Part shown: piece by piece, positions 26,506-35,386 of the stretch
Layout of the letters: the number at the start of each line of letters is the position of its first letter
Numbering within the stretch: the first letter of the stretch is position 1
Assembly: GCA_026196615.1 (NCBI GenBank)
Contig: JAPHSW010000198.1
Coordinates: forward strand, 1 to 46,206
DNA: 46,206 nt
Reading direction: 5' to 3'
Origin: Gammaproteobacteria bacterium
Lineage (GTDB): Bacteria > Pseudomonadota > Gammaproteobacteria > GRL18
Program-made: the position numbers and the translations under genes
The notes under the pieces: model-generated
What the model was told of the DNA's origin: nothing
What the model saw: the letters and a program-made list of their open reading frames with translations, nothing else
Databases searched by the model: none

Positions 26506-27747
26506 ATGAAATATAAGCTATTAAAGTCTGCTGCTATCTCAGCATTAATTTGTTCATCCGCAAGTGCGGTTGCAATAGAAAAAGTATATGATGAATCCTC
26601 TTTACAAATTGCAATCAACAATGCAAATTATGATTCTAGTATCAATAAAATTGTTTTTGTTAAAAATGCAAAAATAATTCTGACGTCCCCCATTATTTAT
26701 AATGGAACTCAATCATTAAAATTACTCGGTAACAATGCAACCATTGACGGCTCATCAGCTGGAAGTTTTGAACTTGATGAAAATTTAACCGCAACAACAG
26801 ACGATGGCACACTGATATTTAATACTTCAGCTAACTTAAGCATCCATAAACTAAATATTGTCAATAGTGCTTCCCGAGGCATTGTTGTTAATATCCCTGC
26901 AAGCTCAGACAATGATGAAATAGACATCAATTTACATAGGGTTCATATTTCCGATTCAGCTTTATATGGCTTACATATTGATGACAATGCCAATGAATTT
27001 GATGATGGCTCAATTGGTTCAGATATGGGTATTGATTTAAATATCAGTCGCTCAAGTTTTACAGGTAATGGTACTGGTGCAATTGATTTTGATGGAATTC
27101 GTGTCGATGAAAGAGCTAATGGTAATATTGTCGCAGTCATCACCCACACTCATATCGATGGTAATGGCGGTGACGGAATTGAGTTAGATGAAGCAGGAGA
27201 AGGTGATGTTGAAGCCACAATGATTCATGTTAGTTTAAATGGAAACGGCTTCTATAATGAAGAAGATCTTGATGATGGGTTTGATATTGATGAAGCCGAT
27301 GAAGGAAATATCGAAGTAAGATTAGTGGATGTTGAAGTCAATAATAATAAAGATGAAGGCCTGGACTTTGATGAAGCAGGCGATGGTGATATTGAGATAA
27401 AATTAAAGCGCATAACTGCACACAATAATTCAGACGAAGGCATAAAACTTGACGAAGAAGACGCTGGAAACATAGAAGCTTCACTCAAAAAAATACAGGT
27501 TACAAATAGTGGTGATGATGGTATTCAATTTACAGAGCTGGGCGAAGGTCAAATAAAAGCTTATTTGAAAAAAGTTATTAGTGATAATAATAAAAAATAT
27601 GGCATAAAAATGGAACAATGGGTTGTTGAAGATGAAGTTATTGTTATAGAAGAGCCAGGTAAACTCATCACCAAAAAAGTTTCGTTGATGGATAATATCA
27701 ACGGTGATGATATTAAGTTGAATAACATTATACTTAAAGCAAAATAA
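26506..27747 (+). CDS. Secreted acidic repeat protein, probable right-handed beta-helix
   Basis: The 413-aa product has a signal peptide (cleavage likely near Ala23). The first part ('SLQIAINNANYDSSINKIVFV', 'LKLLGNNATIDGSS') looks like the N-terminal coils of a parallel beta-helix. Residues 223-364 hold five repeats: one of 34 residues, then four of exactly 27 (257, 284, 311, 338), with consensus [DE]G-[IL]-x-[LF]-DEA-x-x-G-[DN]-IE--L--[IV]---N-x--D. The protein is very acidic, suggesting calcium binding. A C-terminal cap ('DDIKLNNIILKAK') follows. No catalytic triad, anchor or sorting signal was seen. It is a single gene between mutS and the DUF938 gene. Adhesin, mineral- or polysaccharide-binding roles are guesses. 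Confidence 0.8.
   Translation: MKYKLLKSAAISALICSSASAVAIEKVYDESSLQIAINNANYDSSINKIVFVKNAKIILTSPIIYNGTQSLKLLGNNATIDGSSAGSFELDENLTATTDDGTLIFNTSANLSIHKLNIVNSASRGIVVNIPASSDNDEIDINLHRVHISDSALYGLHIDDNANEFDDGSIGSDMGIDLNISRSSFTGNGTGAIDFDGIRVDERANGNIVAVITHTHIDGNGGDGIELDEAGEGDVEATMIHVSLNGNGFYNEEDLDDGFDIDEADEGNIEVRLVDVEVNNNKDEGLDFDEAGDGDIEIKLKRITAHNNSDEGIKLDEEDAGNIEASLKKIQVTNSGDDGIQFTELGEGQIKAYLKKVISDNNKKYGIKMEQWVVEDEVIVIEEPGKLITKKVSLMDNINGDDIKLNNIILKAK
27172..27597 (+). repeat. Protein-level tandem repeat, 27-residue period
   Basis: This segment encodes residues 223-364 of the acidic protein: one 34-residue and four 27-residue units. The DNA copies have diverged, so the pattern is kept by selection on the protein and not by recent duplication. 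Confidence 0.8.
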
Positions 27748-27759
27748 GTATCTGTTATT

Positions 27760-27792
27760 ATTCCCTGGCTTTAATAGCTAAAGTTGGGGAAT
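27760..27792. terminator. Hairpin between convergent genes, weak bidirectional terminator
   Basis: ATTCCC-TGG-CTTTA pairs with TAAAG-TT-GGGGAAT around a 5-nt loop, with a three-base internal mismatch. It sits between the stop of the acidic repeat gene (27747) and that of the DUF938 gene (27817). It lacks a good T run in either direction. Confidence 0.35.
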
Positions 27793-27816
27793 ACCATAGA
27801 CTAAATTTACAGCCAA

Positions 27817-28431
27817 TTATTTTTTCTTCCAACATAGAATACGGTTATTCTCTGGCATTTCATAATCATCAAGAAACGTTAAACCACCTTCTGTAGCAAG
27901 TTTTTCTAATTCAGAAAAATCTCTAATACCACTTTCTGAATCACGTGATTTTAACCAGCTATCAAAGTGTTCATTACTTTTACTCGTATATTTTCCATCA
28001 TAATTAAAAGGTCCATAGATCAATAAAATACCATCATGATTAAGCAGTTTAGGAGCATGTTTAAAAAAAATCTGCACTTCATTCCAGTTCATAATATGTA
28101 AAGTATTAGCAGTAAATATAGCATCGACATTGAGAGCTGGCCAATTACTTTGAGCTACATCCAGAACGATAGGCGGATGGACATTAGATAAACGATCATC
28201 AGAACAGAATTCATCTAACCACATTTGAATACCACTTAATGCTTCATAACGATCACTGGTATGCCATTGAAGATGAGGCATAGCTTGAGAAAAATAAATC
28301 GCATGCTGCCCAGTGCCACTTCCTATTTCAAGTACATTGTGACGTGAGGATAATAATGGTTGAATAGTATTAAGAATAACCTCTTTATTTTGCTCACAAG
28401 ATTCTGAAAATGGTTTTATGATATTTTTCAT
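27817..28431 (-). CDS. DUF938 family SAM-dependent methyltransferase
   Basis: The 204-aa cytoplasmic protein has a class I methyltransferase fold: the SAM-binding 'VLEIGSGTGQHAIYF' (motif I), 'WHTSDRYEALSGI' (motif II acidic residue), 'AIFTANTLHIMNWNEV' and 'ILLIYGPFNYDGKYTSKSNEHFD', the last being typical of DUF938. Substrate is not established. It lies 20 nt downstream of the FemAB-like gene on the same strand and is probably co-transcribed with it. Confidence 0.9.
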   Translation of the reverse strand: MKNIIKPFSESCEQNKEVILNTIQPLLSSRHNVLEIGSGTGQHAIYFSQAMPHLQWHTSDRYEALSGIQMWLDEFCSDDRLSNVHPPIVLDVAQSNWPALNVDAIFTANTLHIMNWNEVQIFFKHAPKLLNHDGILLIYGPFNYDGKYTSKSNEHFDSWLKSRDSESGIRDFSELEKLATEGGLTFLDDYEMPENNRILCWKKK

Positions 28432-28451
28432 TTAATAGATCCATCTTATGT

Positions 28452-29597
28452 TTATGATGATTGCTTTTTATAAGGTAAGTGTTTATTCACATCATCAATA
28501 TAATTAAGTACATTTATTTTTTCATGCTCAATAAACTGGATGATAGATTGTTCAAAAGGATTTTGCATTAAATAATGTGCTGAGCGTGTCAAAGTTGGTA
28601 CAAATCCACGAGATATTTTATGTTCGCCCTGAGCTCCTGGTTCAAAAATTGCCAATTTATTTTCAATGCAATATTCAATTCCCTGATAATAGCACGCTTC
28701 AAAATGTAGTCCTTTAATTGTTTTGTCACAGCCCCAAAAACGTCCATATAAGCGATTGTCACTACAAAACATTAGAGCTCCTGCAATTACTTCATCTGCT
28801 TGTTCTGCTAGAACCAATACAATTTGTGAGGGTAGTTTGTTTGCAACTTCTTGAAAGAAATCATAGTTCAGCGTTGGGGTACCCCATTTTTCATTAAAAG
28901 TACGCGTATAAAAATGAGCCATTTTTTGCCAGTCCTGTTCACTCGCCTGATGGCCATTAAGTCTTTTTAAAGTAACTCCAGCCTTTTTTACTGTCTGACG
29001 TTCTTTAATAATGTTTTTTCTTTTTCGTGATGATAGCTGATTTAAAAAATCATCAAAACAAGTATAATTTTTATTATGCCAATGAAATTGACAATCATGG
29101 CGTATAAGCATTCCCTGCTCTTTAAGCCATTTTAATTCGACCTCCTGAGGGAAAAGTATATGAAAACCACTGGCGTTGAGTTGTGAAGTCACTTCTTTTA
29201 GCGCTTTGATAAGCAAAGGATATATTTCATCGGTAACAACATCTTTTGAAACCAATAGACGTTGTCCTAAAGCAGGAGTATAAGGAATTGCTGAAACAAG
29301 TTTAGGGTAGTAACGTAATCCATGCTGTTGCCAGGCATCAGCCCAGGATTGATCAAAGACAAATTCACCATAGGTATTGTATTTTTCATACAGAGGCATT
29401 GCAGCAATCAGTTCTTTATTCTGATAAACAGCAATATGCCTTGGAAACCAACCAAACTTTTCACCAACACAATCATGTGTTTCAAGAGCAGCTAGGAATT
29501 CATACCGTAAAAAAGGATTATTATCCTGTACAAGTGCATTCCATTGCGACGCTTCAATGTGTGTAATCTGATGAAAAACTTCAATCTGTAACGACAT
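28452..29597 (-). CDS. FemAB-like (PF04339-type) acyltransferase, GNAT fold
   Basis: The 381-aa protein matches the proteobacterial 'peptidogalycan biosynthesis/FemAB-like' family: 'NPFLRYEFLAALE', 'SQLSSRKRKNIIKERQTVKKAG', 'FYTRTFNEKWGTPTLNYDFF', 'LYGRFWGCDKTIKGLHFEACYYQGIEYCIE' and 'FEPGAQGEHKISRGFVPT'. The fold comprises two GNAT domains, and relatives transfer acyl or aminoacyl groups. The true substrate in gammaproteobacteria is not known, and the peptidoglycan label comes from distant similarity. No signal peptide is present. It is followed by the DUF938 methyltransferase. Confidence 0.87.
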   Translation of the reverse strand: MSLQIEVFHQITHIEASQWNALVQDNNPFLRYEFLAALETHDCVGEKFGWFPRHIAVYQNKELIAAMPLYEKYNTYGEFVFDQSWADAWQQHGLRYYPKLVSAIPYTPALGQRLLVSKDVVTDEIYPLLIKALKEVTSQLNASGFHILFPQEVELKWLKEQGMLIRHDCQFHWHNKNYTCFDDFLNQLSSRKRKNIIKERQTVKKAGVTLKRLNGHQASEQDWQKMAHFYTRTFNEKWGTPTLNYDFFQEVANKLPSQIVLVLAEQADEVIAGALMFCSDNRLYGRFWGCDKTIKGLHFEACYYQGIEYCIENKLAIFEPGAQGEHKISRGFVPTLTRSAHYLMQNPFEQSIIQFIEHEKINVLNYIDDVNKHLPYKKQSS

Positions 29598-29627
29598 GTT
29601 TCAGAAAATAGAACGAAAAAGTCTATT

Positions 29628-30434
29628 CTACATTTTACTGTAAAGATTAGTCGCCGTGTTCATGTATTTTAAAAGCTGGCGTACCGTTAGTGAGATAAGA
29701 AAAGCATTGTTTTTATCATCAAGAGAATGACTAAACAAACTGAAAGATTTTCCAGCCTTTGACAATAGAGCTTTCACTTCTTCTGTATTAGCTTCGTAAT
29801 TATTGAGATAATCAAGACCGGATGTGAAGGCTTTACGAGCTTTCGCCAATTCATCGAGATAATAGTCATCAGTAAAGCCCCAGTCTCGTAATAAATAAAA
29901 CAGTTCAATCCGTTGACTTAACATACGTTGTCGGCCTGAGATATTAACAACTTTTCCTAACTCTTTACCTGAGAGTTTTGTTAAATCTAAAACAATTTGA
30001 TGAGAAAGAGACAGAAGTTTTTCATTCATTTTTACTAACTCAGGCACATTAGCTTTATTCGCATCAGCAAGTATCAAAGCCTTATATTTTGGCCAAATAG
30101 TAGTAATACTATTAAGAGACTTCTTAACACCTTCAACTGATTCAAAGTCAATTAGAAAAGTTAGACCTTGCTCATACCGATTCAAAGCATCATTTAGCTT
30201 CTCATCAGGTTTGCTATAAAAATGATCTTGTCCAAGCTGACAATAGGATTTTAACATTCTCTGAGTTAACATCCGTTGTAAACCTGCTCGGTTTATCGCA
30301 TTATTTAACGTGAGTTCGTCAATCTCAGCAAAAACAGTACTGGGGATCAGAGTCACAGACAAAAATGCAATGAATACAAATAGCCCTGAATACAGCTTCG
30401 GCAAATAATTATTGAGTTGTTTTTTCATCATCAT
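29628..30434 (-). CDS. Periplasmic protein with duplicated PilJ_N-type sensor domain
   Basis: The 268-aa product has an N-terminal signal peptide or anchor (about residues 14-36). It carries two copies of the PilJ_N/NIT-like 'R-x-R/Q-ML-QR' motif: 'INRAGLQRMLTQRMLKSYC' and 'NISGRQRMLSQRIELFYLL'. Both sit in four-helix segments resembling the ligand domain of type IV pili methyl-accepting transducers. No HAMP, methyl-accepting, kinase or GGDEF output domain follows, so it cannot signal across the membrane alone. It may be a ligand-binding partner for a separate sensor. It is a single leftward gene; the orphan pseudopilin elsewhere in the window is the only pilus-related gene seen. Confidence 0.82.
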   Translation of the reverse strand: MMMKKQLNNYLPKLYSGLFVFIAFLSVTLIPSTVFAEIDELTLNNAINRAGLQRMLTQRMLKSYCQLGQDHFYSKPDEKLNDALNRYEQGLTFLIDFESVEGVKKSLNSITTIWPKYKALILADANKANVPELVKMNEKLLSLSHQIVLDLTKLSGKELGKVVNISGRQRMLSQRIELFYLLRDWGFTDDYYLDELAKARKAFTSGLDYLNNYEANTEEVKALLSKAGKSFSLFSHSLDDKNNAFLISLTVRQLLKYMNTATNLYSKM

Positions 30435-30515
30435 TGAAGACCAATTTATTAATTCAGGTTATCAAGTCAGCTAAATGTTCCTATTAACTATACCTGATTG
30501 TAAAAGTTCAGTAGT

Positions 30516-30530
30516 TGCTAATCATTAGCA
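30516..30530. promoter_or_regulatory. 15-bp perfect palindrome, possible operator
   Basis: TGCTAAT-C-ATTAGCA lies 82 bp upstream of the PilJ_N-type gene start, in a 263-nt gap that also contains two direct ACTGTAAA copies (30545, 30560). No known regulator site was recognised. Confidence 0.3.
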
Positions 30531-30697
30531 CTAAAATTTAATGGACTGTAAACTCTTAAACTGTAAAGATGAATTTGTCATTTCTTATTCTTGAGCAATG
30601 TTATCAGAAAATAAAAGAAATATCTTGAATCTCTCTATTTACTTAATAAAACCATTGATCAACATCAGGTAAAAAAATTCAACGACTGGAATATCCC

Positions 30698-31216
30698 CTA
30701 ATACTGCTGAGCTTTTTGTGGTTCACCTAACTCAATATAGCTTTGTTTAATGACTTTTGAGTTATTTTTTCTTAATTCAGTACTATTTTTTTCAAGATTA
30801 TTAGATTTTAGAGCTTGCTGTATCGCCTGATGATAGTCTTCCTGATAAAATTTCAGTACCGCCATATTATGCCAAAGCCACGCGTTTCCAGGTTCAATAC
30901 GTAATGCTCTTTTTAATAAACCTTCTGCTTCAGCATAATTATTTTGTTCCATAGCAGACTTTGACTGAGCCAATAAGTCAAGAACAGCCTGACGACTGGC
31001 TGGTGGTGATGTCTTTCTGGGTTTAACAGACAAATCCTGGTCTAATGCCGCAGTAGTGATGACTCGGGGTTGATTTAACTCTTCAGTTATAACTGCCCGT
31101 TCTTCTACTGGTGGTGTCTCATAAATAGAATCATTGCCTTTACGAGAATAATCAATGGACGTGCAACCGTTTACCAAACTAATGATAAACAGGACTAATA
31201 AATAGATTTTAATCAT
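30698..31216 (-). CDS. TPR-containing lipoprotein
   Basis: The 172-aa product has a lipoprotein signal with Cys18 in 'SLVNGC'. A proline- and charge-rich linker (about 20-75) follows, then two or three TPR-like helical pairs: 'ALDLLAQSKSAMEQNNYAEAEGLLKRALRIEPGNAWLWHNMAVLKFYQEDYHQAIQQ' in outline. A Ser at +2 favours sorting to the outer membrane. It sits 69 nt downstream of mrcB on the same strand. TPR lipoproteins next to class A penicillin-binding proteins suggest a scaffold or activator role in wall synthesis, but this is inference from position. Confidence 0.85.
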   Translation of the reverse strand: MIKIYLLVLFIISLVNGCTSIDYSRKGNDSIYETPPVEERAVITEELNQPRVITTAALDQDLSVKPRKTSPPASRQAVLDLLAQSKSAMEQNNYAEAEGLLKRALRIEPGNAWLWHNMAVLKFYQEDYHQAIQQALKSNNLEKNSTELRKNNSKVIKQSYIELGEPQKAQQY

Positions 31217-31285
31217 ATTTTCTTTTTCGTTAACTAATAATAATTATTTATTTACAAAAACGAAGCGCTGTATTTAAACAAAAGA

Positions 31286-33649
31286 CTAATTAAATAAACG
31301 TTTCAGCCAGTTTGTTTTATTTTTATCACGATATTGCCCTGAAGAGCAAGATTCTGTATTTTCAGGTTCAGTACCTTTGATAAAAGGTAAAAATTCAGCG
31401 TTAATACAACGCCCTGTTAATTTTAACTGATTCATCGAATCAATCCAGAACCACTTGATATTTTCTGGTTGATTTTGTTCTAAAGTGCCTACATCCAATT
31501 GTTTCATCATTTTACCCCAAACCTTCAAAGCACCAGATGAACCAGTCAAACCAGCAGGTTTATTATCATCCCGCCCTAACCACACGACACCAACCAAATT
31601 ATTACCAAAACCAGCAAACCAACTGTCTCGAAGCTCATTAGTTGTTCCTGTTTTACCCGCAATATTGTAATGAGAGGGGATATAGTGAGACAAGCCTTTA
31701 CCTGTACCCATACTAATTACTTCCTGTAAGTTCGCATTGATCAGGTAAACCAGGCTTTCATTAATTCGTCGCTCTACTCTAACGGGATATTGTTGTAAAG
31801 TTTGATTATTTTCATCTTGAACCGATAAAATCGTATGCAATGGTGAATAAAAGCCCTGATCAGCCATTGTTTGATACATTTGACTCACTTGCATGGGAGA
31901 TAAAGTTAATGACCCCAATAAAACAGCTGGATAAGGTAATGCATCGGTTTCAACACCTAAACTTCTGACAGTATTAAGCACTTTATCCACACCAATTTCC
32001 ATACCCAGTCTTGCAGTGGACAAGTTATACGATTTCGCAAGAGCAACATGTAATGGTACTAAACCATGTTCTTTTTTATCAAAATTCTTTGGTTTCCAAA
32101 GTTTTCCCTTCACACTTTTTGCTGAAAATGATTTATCATTCAATAAAGAAGACAAAGTATAGCCTTGTTCAAAAGCCGTCAGATAAATGGCAGGCTTTAT
32201 TAATGAGCCAATTGGGCGACGTGCATTAACCGCACGATTAAAGTCCCCTTCCTGACTGTTTTTCCCCCCAACAATCGCTAAAATTTCTGCAGAATCACGA
32301 TGGCTCACCACAATCGCACCTTGTAAATCTTTTGAACGTTTTTTACCAAGGCTTTTTATTTGACTTGCCAATGCATTTTCAGCAGCCCACTGAACCTGAG
32401 GGTTTAAAGTAGTGAATATTCTCAAGCCTTTATCTGTCAAATCGTCCTGATTATAGTTTTCTTGTAATTGATTTTTAACACTGTCTAAAAAAGCTGGAAA
32501 TGGTGAATTATTTCGTGACCAGCGGCGACTGATACCTAAATCCGTTTTAACCGCTTTTTCATAATCACCTTTTTGAATAACACCTTGATCCAACATTACT
32601 TTGAGAACAGTATTTCGTCGTTTAGTTGCTCTCTGCTTATTATTTCTTGGATTATAATATGAAGGTCCTTTAACCAGACCGACTAGCAATGCAATTTGTG
32701 GTTGACTGAGCTGAGTAATGGGTCGTTTAAAATAATACTCACTCGCAAGGGCAAAACCATGAATAGCTCGTCTGCCATCCTGTCCCAAATAGACCTCATT
32801 AATATAGGCCGTTAGAATTTCGTCTTTGGAATAATGATATTCCAATAGTAAGGACATGATTGCTTCATTAATCTTCCTTACAAGAGTTCGTTCCTTAGTC
32901 AAAAAATAATTTTTGATTAATTGCTGGGTCAGTGTACTGCCACCCTGCACTGTTGAACCCGCTTTAAGATTAGTCCAGATTGCTCTTGCAATCCCTTTGG
33001 GATCAATTCCATAGTGATGATAAAAATTACGATCTTCAACAGAGAGTAATGTATTTTTTAATTTTTTTGGTATTTCTTCCTGCGCTAACAGTAGTCTATC
33101 TTCATGTAACCTGGGATGGATACTACCAATAAGAATGGGATCAAGCCGAACCAATGATAAATTTCTGCGCTTCTCAAGATCATAAATAGAGGTTATTGAG
33201 GAGTTATTAAATTGAATACGTAATTTATGAGAAGCTTCATCTCCATCTGGAAACTTGAATTGACGTGAAACCAGCTCAATACGCTTCCCATTTTGAGAAA
33301 AGCTTCCCTGAGTTGAGGATTTTTTGTCTTTTCGATAACCAGCCAATCTCAATTCTTTTTCAAATTGTTTAACCGTTATTTTTAAACCTGGATAAACTTC
33401 TAATGCGCGAGCATAAACCTTAGCAGGTATAGACCAGCGACGACCTTCAAATTTATCTTGAATAAGGTTGTTCAGATATAAACTGTAAAAGCCCAAAACA
33501 ATCGTGCCTAAAATAATGCTCAACAGAATTATTTTTTTTATAAATCGCCAAATTCGTCCTTTAAGAGATTTTTGGGCTGATTTTTTCTTTGCTGCAGTTT
33601 TTTTGGATGCAGAACGTTTTTTAGTAGAGCTTTTTCTTTTTGTTGGCAT
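31286..33649 (-). CDS. mrcB: Bifunctional penicillin-binding protein 1B (class A)
   Basis: The protein polymerises and cross-links peptidoglycan. The 787-aa product has a very basic cytoplasmic tail (residues 1-35), one membrane helix (38-57), a UB2H-like domain (about 70-165), and a glycosyltransferase 51 domain with Glu205 in 'SVEDRNFYHHYGIDPKG' and 'QGGSTLTQQLIKN'. The transpeptidase domain has active-site Ser482 in 'RPIGSLIKP', a 'YNLSTARLG' SxN motif, and 'KTGTTN'. The presence of UB2H and the N-terminal layout favour PBP1B over PBP1A. PBP1B normally uses the outer membrane lipoprotein LpoB. The TPR lipoprotein directly downstream is not LpoB-like. Confidence 0.95.
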   Translation of the reverse strand: MPTKRKSSTKKRSASKKTAAKKKSAQKSLKGRIWRFIKKIILLSIILGTIVLGFYSLYLNNLIQDKFEGRRWSIPAKVYARALEVYPGLKITVKQFEKELRLAGYRKDKKSSTQGSFSQNGKRIELVSRQFKFPDGDEASHKLRIQFNNSSITSIYDLEKRRNLSLVRLDPILIGSIHPRLHEDRLLLAQEEIPKKLKNTLLSVEDRNFYHHYGIDPKGIARAIWTNLKAGSTVQGGSTLTQQLIKNYFLTKERTLVRKINEAIMSLLLEYHYSKDEILTAYINEVYLGQDGRRAIHGFALASEYYFKRPITQLSQPQIALLVGLVKGPSYYNPRNNKQRATKRRNTVLKVMLDQGVIQKGDYEKAVKTDLGISRRWSRNNSPFPAFLDSVKNQLQENYNQDDLTDKGLRIFTTLNPQVQWAAENALASQIKSLGKKRSKDLQGAIVVSHRDSAEILAIVGGKNSQEGDFNRAVNARRPIGSLIKPAIYLTAFEQGYTLSSLLNDKSFSAKSVKGKLWKPKNFDKKEHGLVPLHVALAKSYNLSTARLGMEIGVDKVLNTVRSLGVETDALPYPAVLLGSLTLSPMQVSQMYQTMADQGFYSPLHTILSVQDENNQTLQQYPVRVERRINESLVYLINANLQEVISMGTGKGLSHYIPSHYNIAGKTGTTNELRDSWFAGFGNNLVGVVWLGRDDNKPAGLTGSSGALKVWGKMMKQLDVGTLEQNQPENIKWFWIDSMNQLKLTGRCINAEFLPFIKGTEPENTESCSSGQYRDKNKTNWLKRLFN

Positions 33650-33876
33650 AAATTAGTAGTATATTACTTTTGAAAGTCCAAAGAATATTGTAAGTGCTTA
33701 TCTTGATAATTAAAAGCGATTCAACAGGAATCAACTTGATATCAAGCAGAATTGTTTTCTCTACATAATTTATCAAAATCCTGATAGCAAAAAGGCATAG
33801 CTTTTTCACAAATACCTGCTATTAATTAAGGTTATTAATTTAAATAATGAAGCCCCTATATGATTAAATAATATTG

Positions 33877-35373
33877 ATGAGTAGAATGAAAGAGAAACAA
33901 CATATCTGGTGGCTATCAAATCACGAAAGTATTGCAAGAGAACAAGCAAAAATATTATTTAACCATGCAATCACTGCAAATTATGGCACTATTCTCGTTG
34001 TTTTTCCTATCGCTCTTATTTTTCAACATGCCAATCAACTTGAATCTGTAGTAATTTGGGGAACTGCCATGATTATGGTTGCTTCTATAAGACTGTTTAT
34101 TAGCAAAAAAAGTAATGCTCAATCCGATCATCTTGAAAAAATAAACAGTCAAATGCATCAATATTTTATTTTAAGTTTGCTTATTGGTCTTATATGGTCT
34201 TTTTTACCACTTATTTATTTTAAAGATGTCCTTTCCGGTTACATGTTAATTATTACCACCTTTGTTGTAATAACCTCAAGTATTCTAGCTTTATCATCAG
34301 TGTTGCTTCTGACACCTACAATTATCATTCCACAATTATTGACTTTATCTTATATCCTATACAATCAGGGTACTTATGAGGGAGAAATCATTGGTTTAGC
34401 TCTGTTTTTTGTTTGTATTCCAGTATTTATTGCTTTTTCCATAAAATACAATGCTCATCTTATTTATGGTTTAAAAATGGCCGAAAAATTAAAAACCTCT
34501 CTCATATCAGAACAAAAGGTAAAATCAGAGCTTGAATTACACAGGTCTAAACTTGAACAAATAATACTTGAACGGACCAATGAGCTTGTAGTGGCAAAAG
34601 AAATGGCTGAAAAGGCCAATTACGCTAAATCCACCTTTTTGGCCAATATGTCACACGAATTACGCACACCAATGCATGGAATCCTGGCTTATGCCAATAT
34701 GGGCTTTAAAAAAATTGAAAAATCAACTCCTGAAAAAAATCAAATGTATTTTTCAAATATTCAACAAAGTGGCAAGCGTTTATTGATGCTTCTCAATGAC
34801 TTACTGGATATGGCAAAGCTTGAAGCAGGGAAAATGGAGACGAATTTTGTTAAAAGCTCACTACTTTCTATCTCTAAAAAATGTGTATCAGAACAGCAAG
34901 CACGTCTGAAAGAGCTTAGTCTAGAGCTGCTATTTAATCCTGACTGTACTCCCAGTGTGGCTGAATTCGATGAACGTCAAATAACTCAGGTCATTACCAA
35001 TCTATTGTCAAACGCAATAAAATTCACTCCCCATAATGGACAAATTGAAATAACCATCACTCATACAGATATTCATCAGAATCAAGGAAGTGACCCTGAT
35101 ACTCAGTCAATCAATCGACCCGCACTTAAATTTTCCATAAAGGATTCCGGTGTAGGCATTCTTTCAGATGAATTGGAGTTAATTTTTGATAAGTTTCAAC
35201 AAGGTTCACGTTTAGAAACGGGCACAACTAAAAGTACCGGCTTAGGCCTGCCCATCAGCAAGGAAGTTATTACATTACATCATGGTAAGATATGGGCTGA
35301 AAATCATTCTCAAGGCGGAGCTATCTTTAATTTTGTCATTCCTGAAAAACAACCTAACTCAATAGACTTGTAG
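33877..35373 (+). CDS. Membrane sensor histidine kinase
   Basis: The 498-aa kinase has five or six membrane helices (about residues 30-190), a coiled coil (205-245), a HisKA domain with phosphoacceptor H260 in 'MSHELRTPMHG', and an ATPase domain with 'QVITNLLSNAIKF', 'IKDSGVGI' and 'KSTGLGLPISKE'. There is no receiver, PAS or HAMP domain. Overall layout resembles the hybrid kinase at 14397-16601, but without PAS and receivers. Start choice is uncertain: ATG 33877 is used, while TTG 33874 and ATG 33889 are alternatives, none with a strong ribosome-binding site. The next gene starts 13 nt after its stop. No response regulator is adjacent, so the partner is encoded elsewhere. Confidence 0.88.
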   Translation: MSRMKEKQHIWWLSNHESIAREQAKILFNHAITANYGTILVVFPIALIFQHANQLESVVIWGTAMIMVASIRLFISKKSNAQSDHLEKINSQMHQYFILSLLIGLIWSFLPLIYFKDVLSGYMLIITTFVVITSSILALSSVLLLTPTIIIPQLLTLSYILYNQGTYEGEIIGLALFFVCIPVFIAFSIKYNAHLIYGLKMAEKLKTSLISEQKVKSELELHRSKLEQIILERTNELVVAKEMAEKANYAKSTFLANMSHELRTPMHGILAYANMGFKKIEKSTPEKNQMYFSNIQQSGKRLLMLLNDLLDMAKLEAGKMETNFVKSSLLSISKKCVSEQQARLKELSLELLFNPDCTPSVAEFDERQITQVITNLLSNAIKFTPHNGQIEITITHTDIHQNQGSDPDTQSINRPALKFSIKDSGVGILSDELELIFDKFQQGSRLETGTTKSTGLGLPISKEVITLHHGKIWAENHSQGGAIFNFVIPEKQPNSIDL

Positions 35374-35386
35374 TAAAAAAGTGACC

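Noticed and set aside
33621-33809. Leftward open frame overlapping the mrcB start
   Set aside because: Its product is AT-driven low-complexity sequence and overlaps the well-supported basic N-terminus of PBP1B in another frame.
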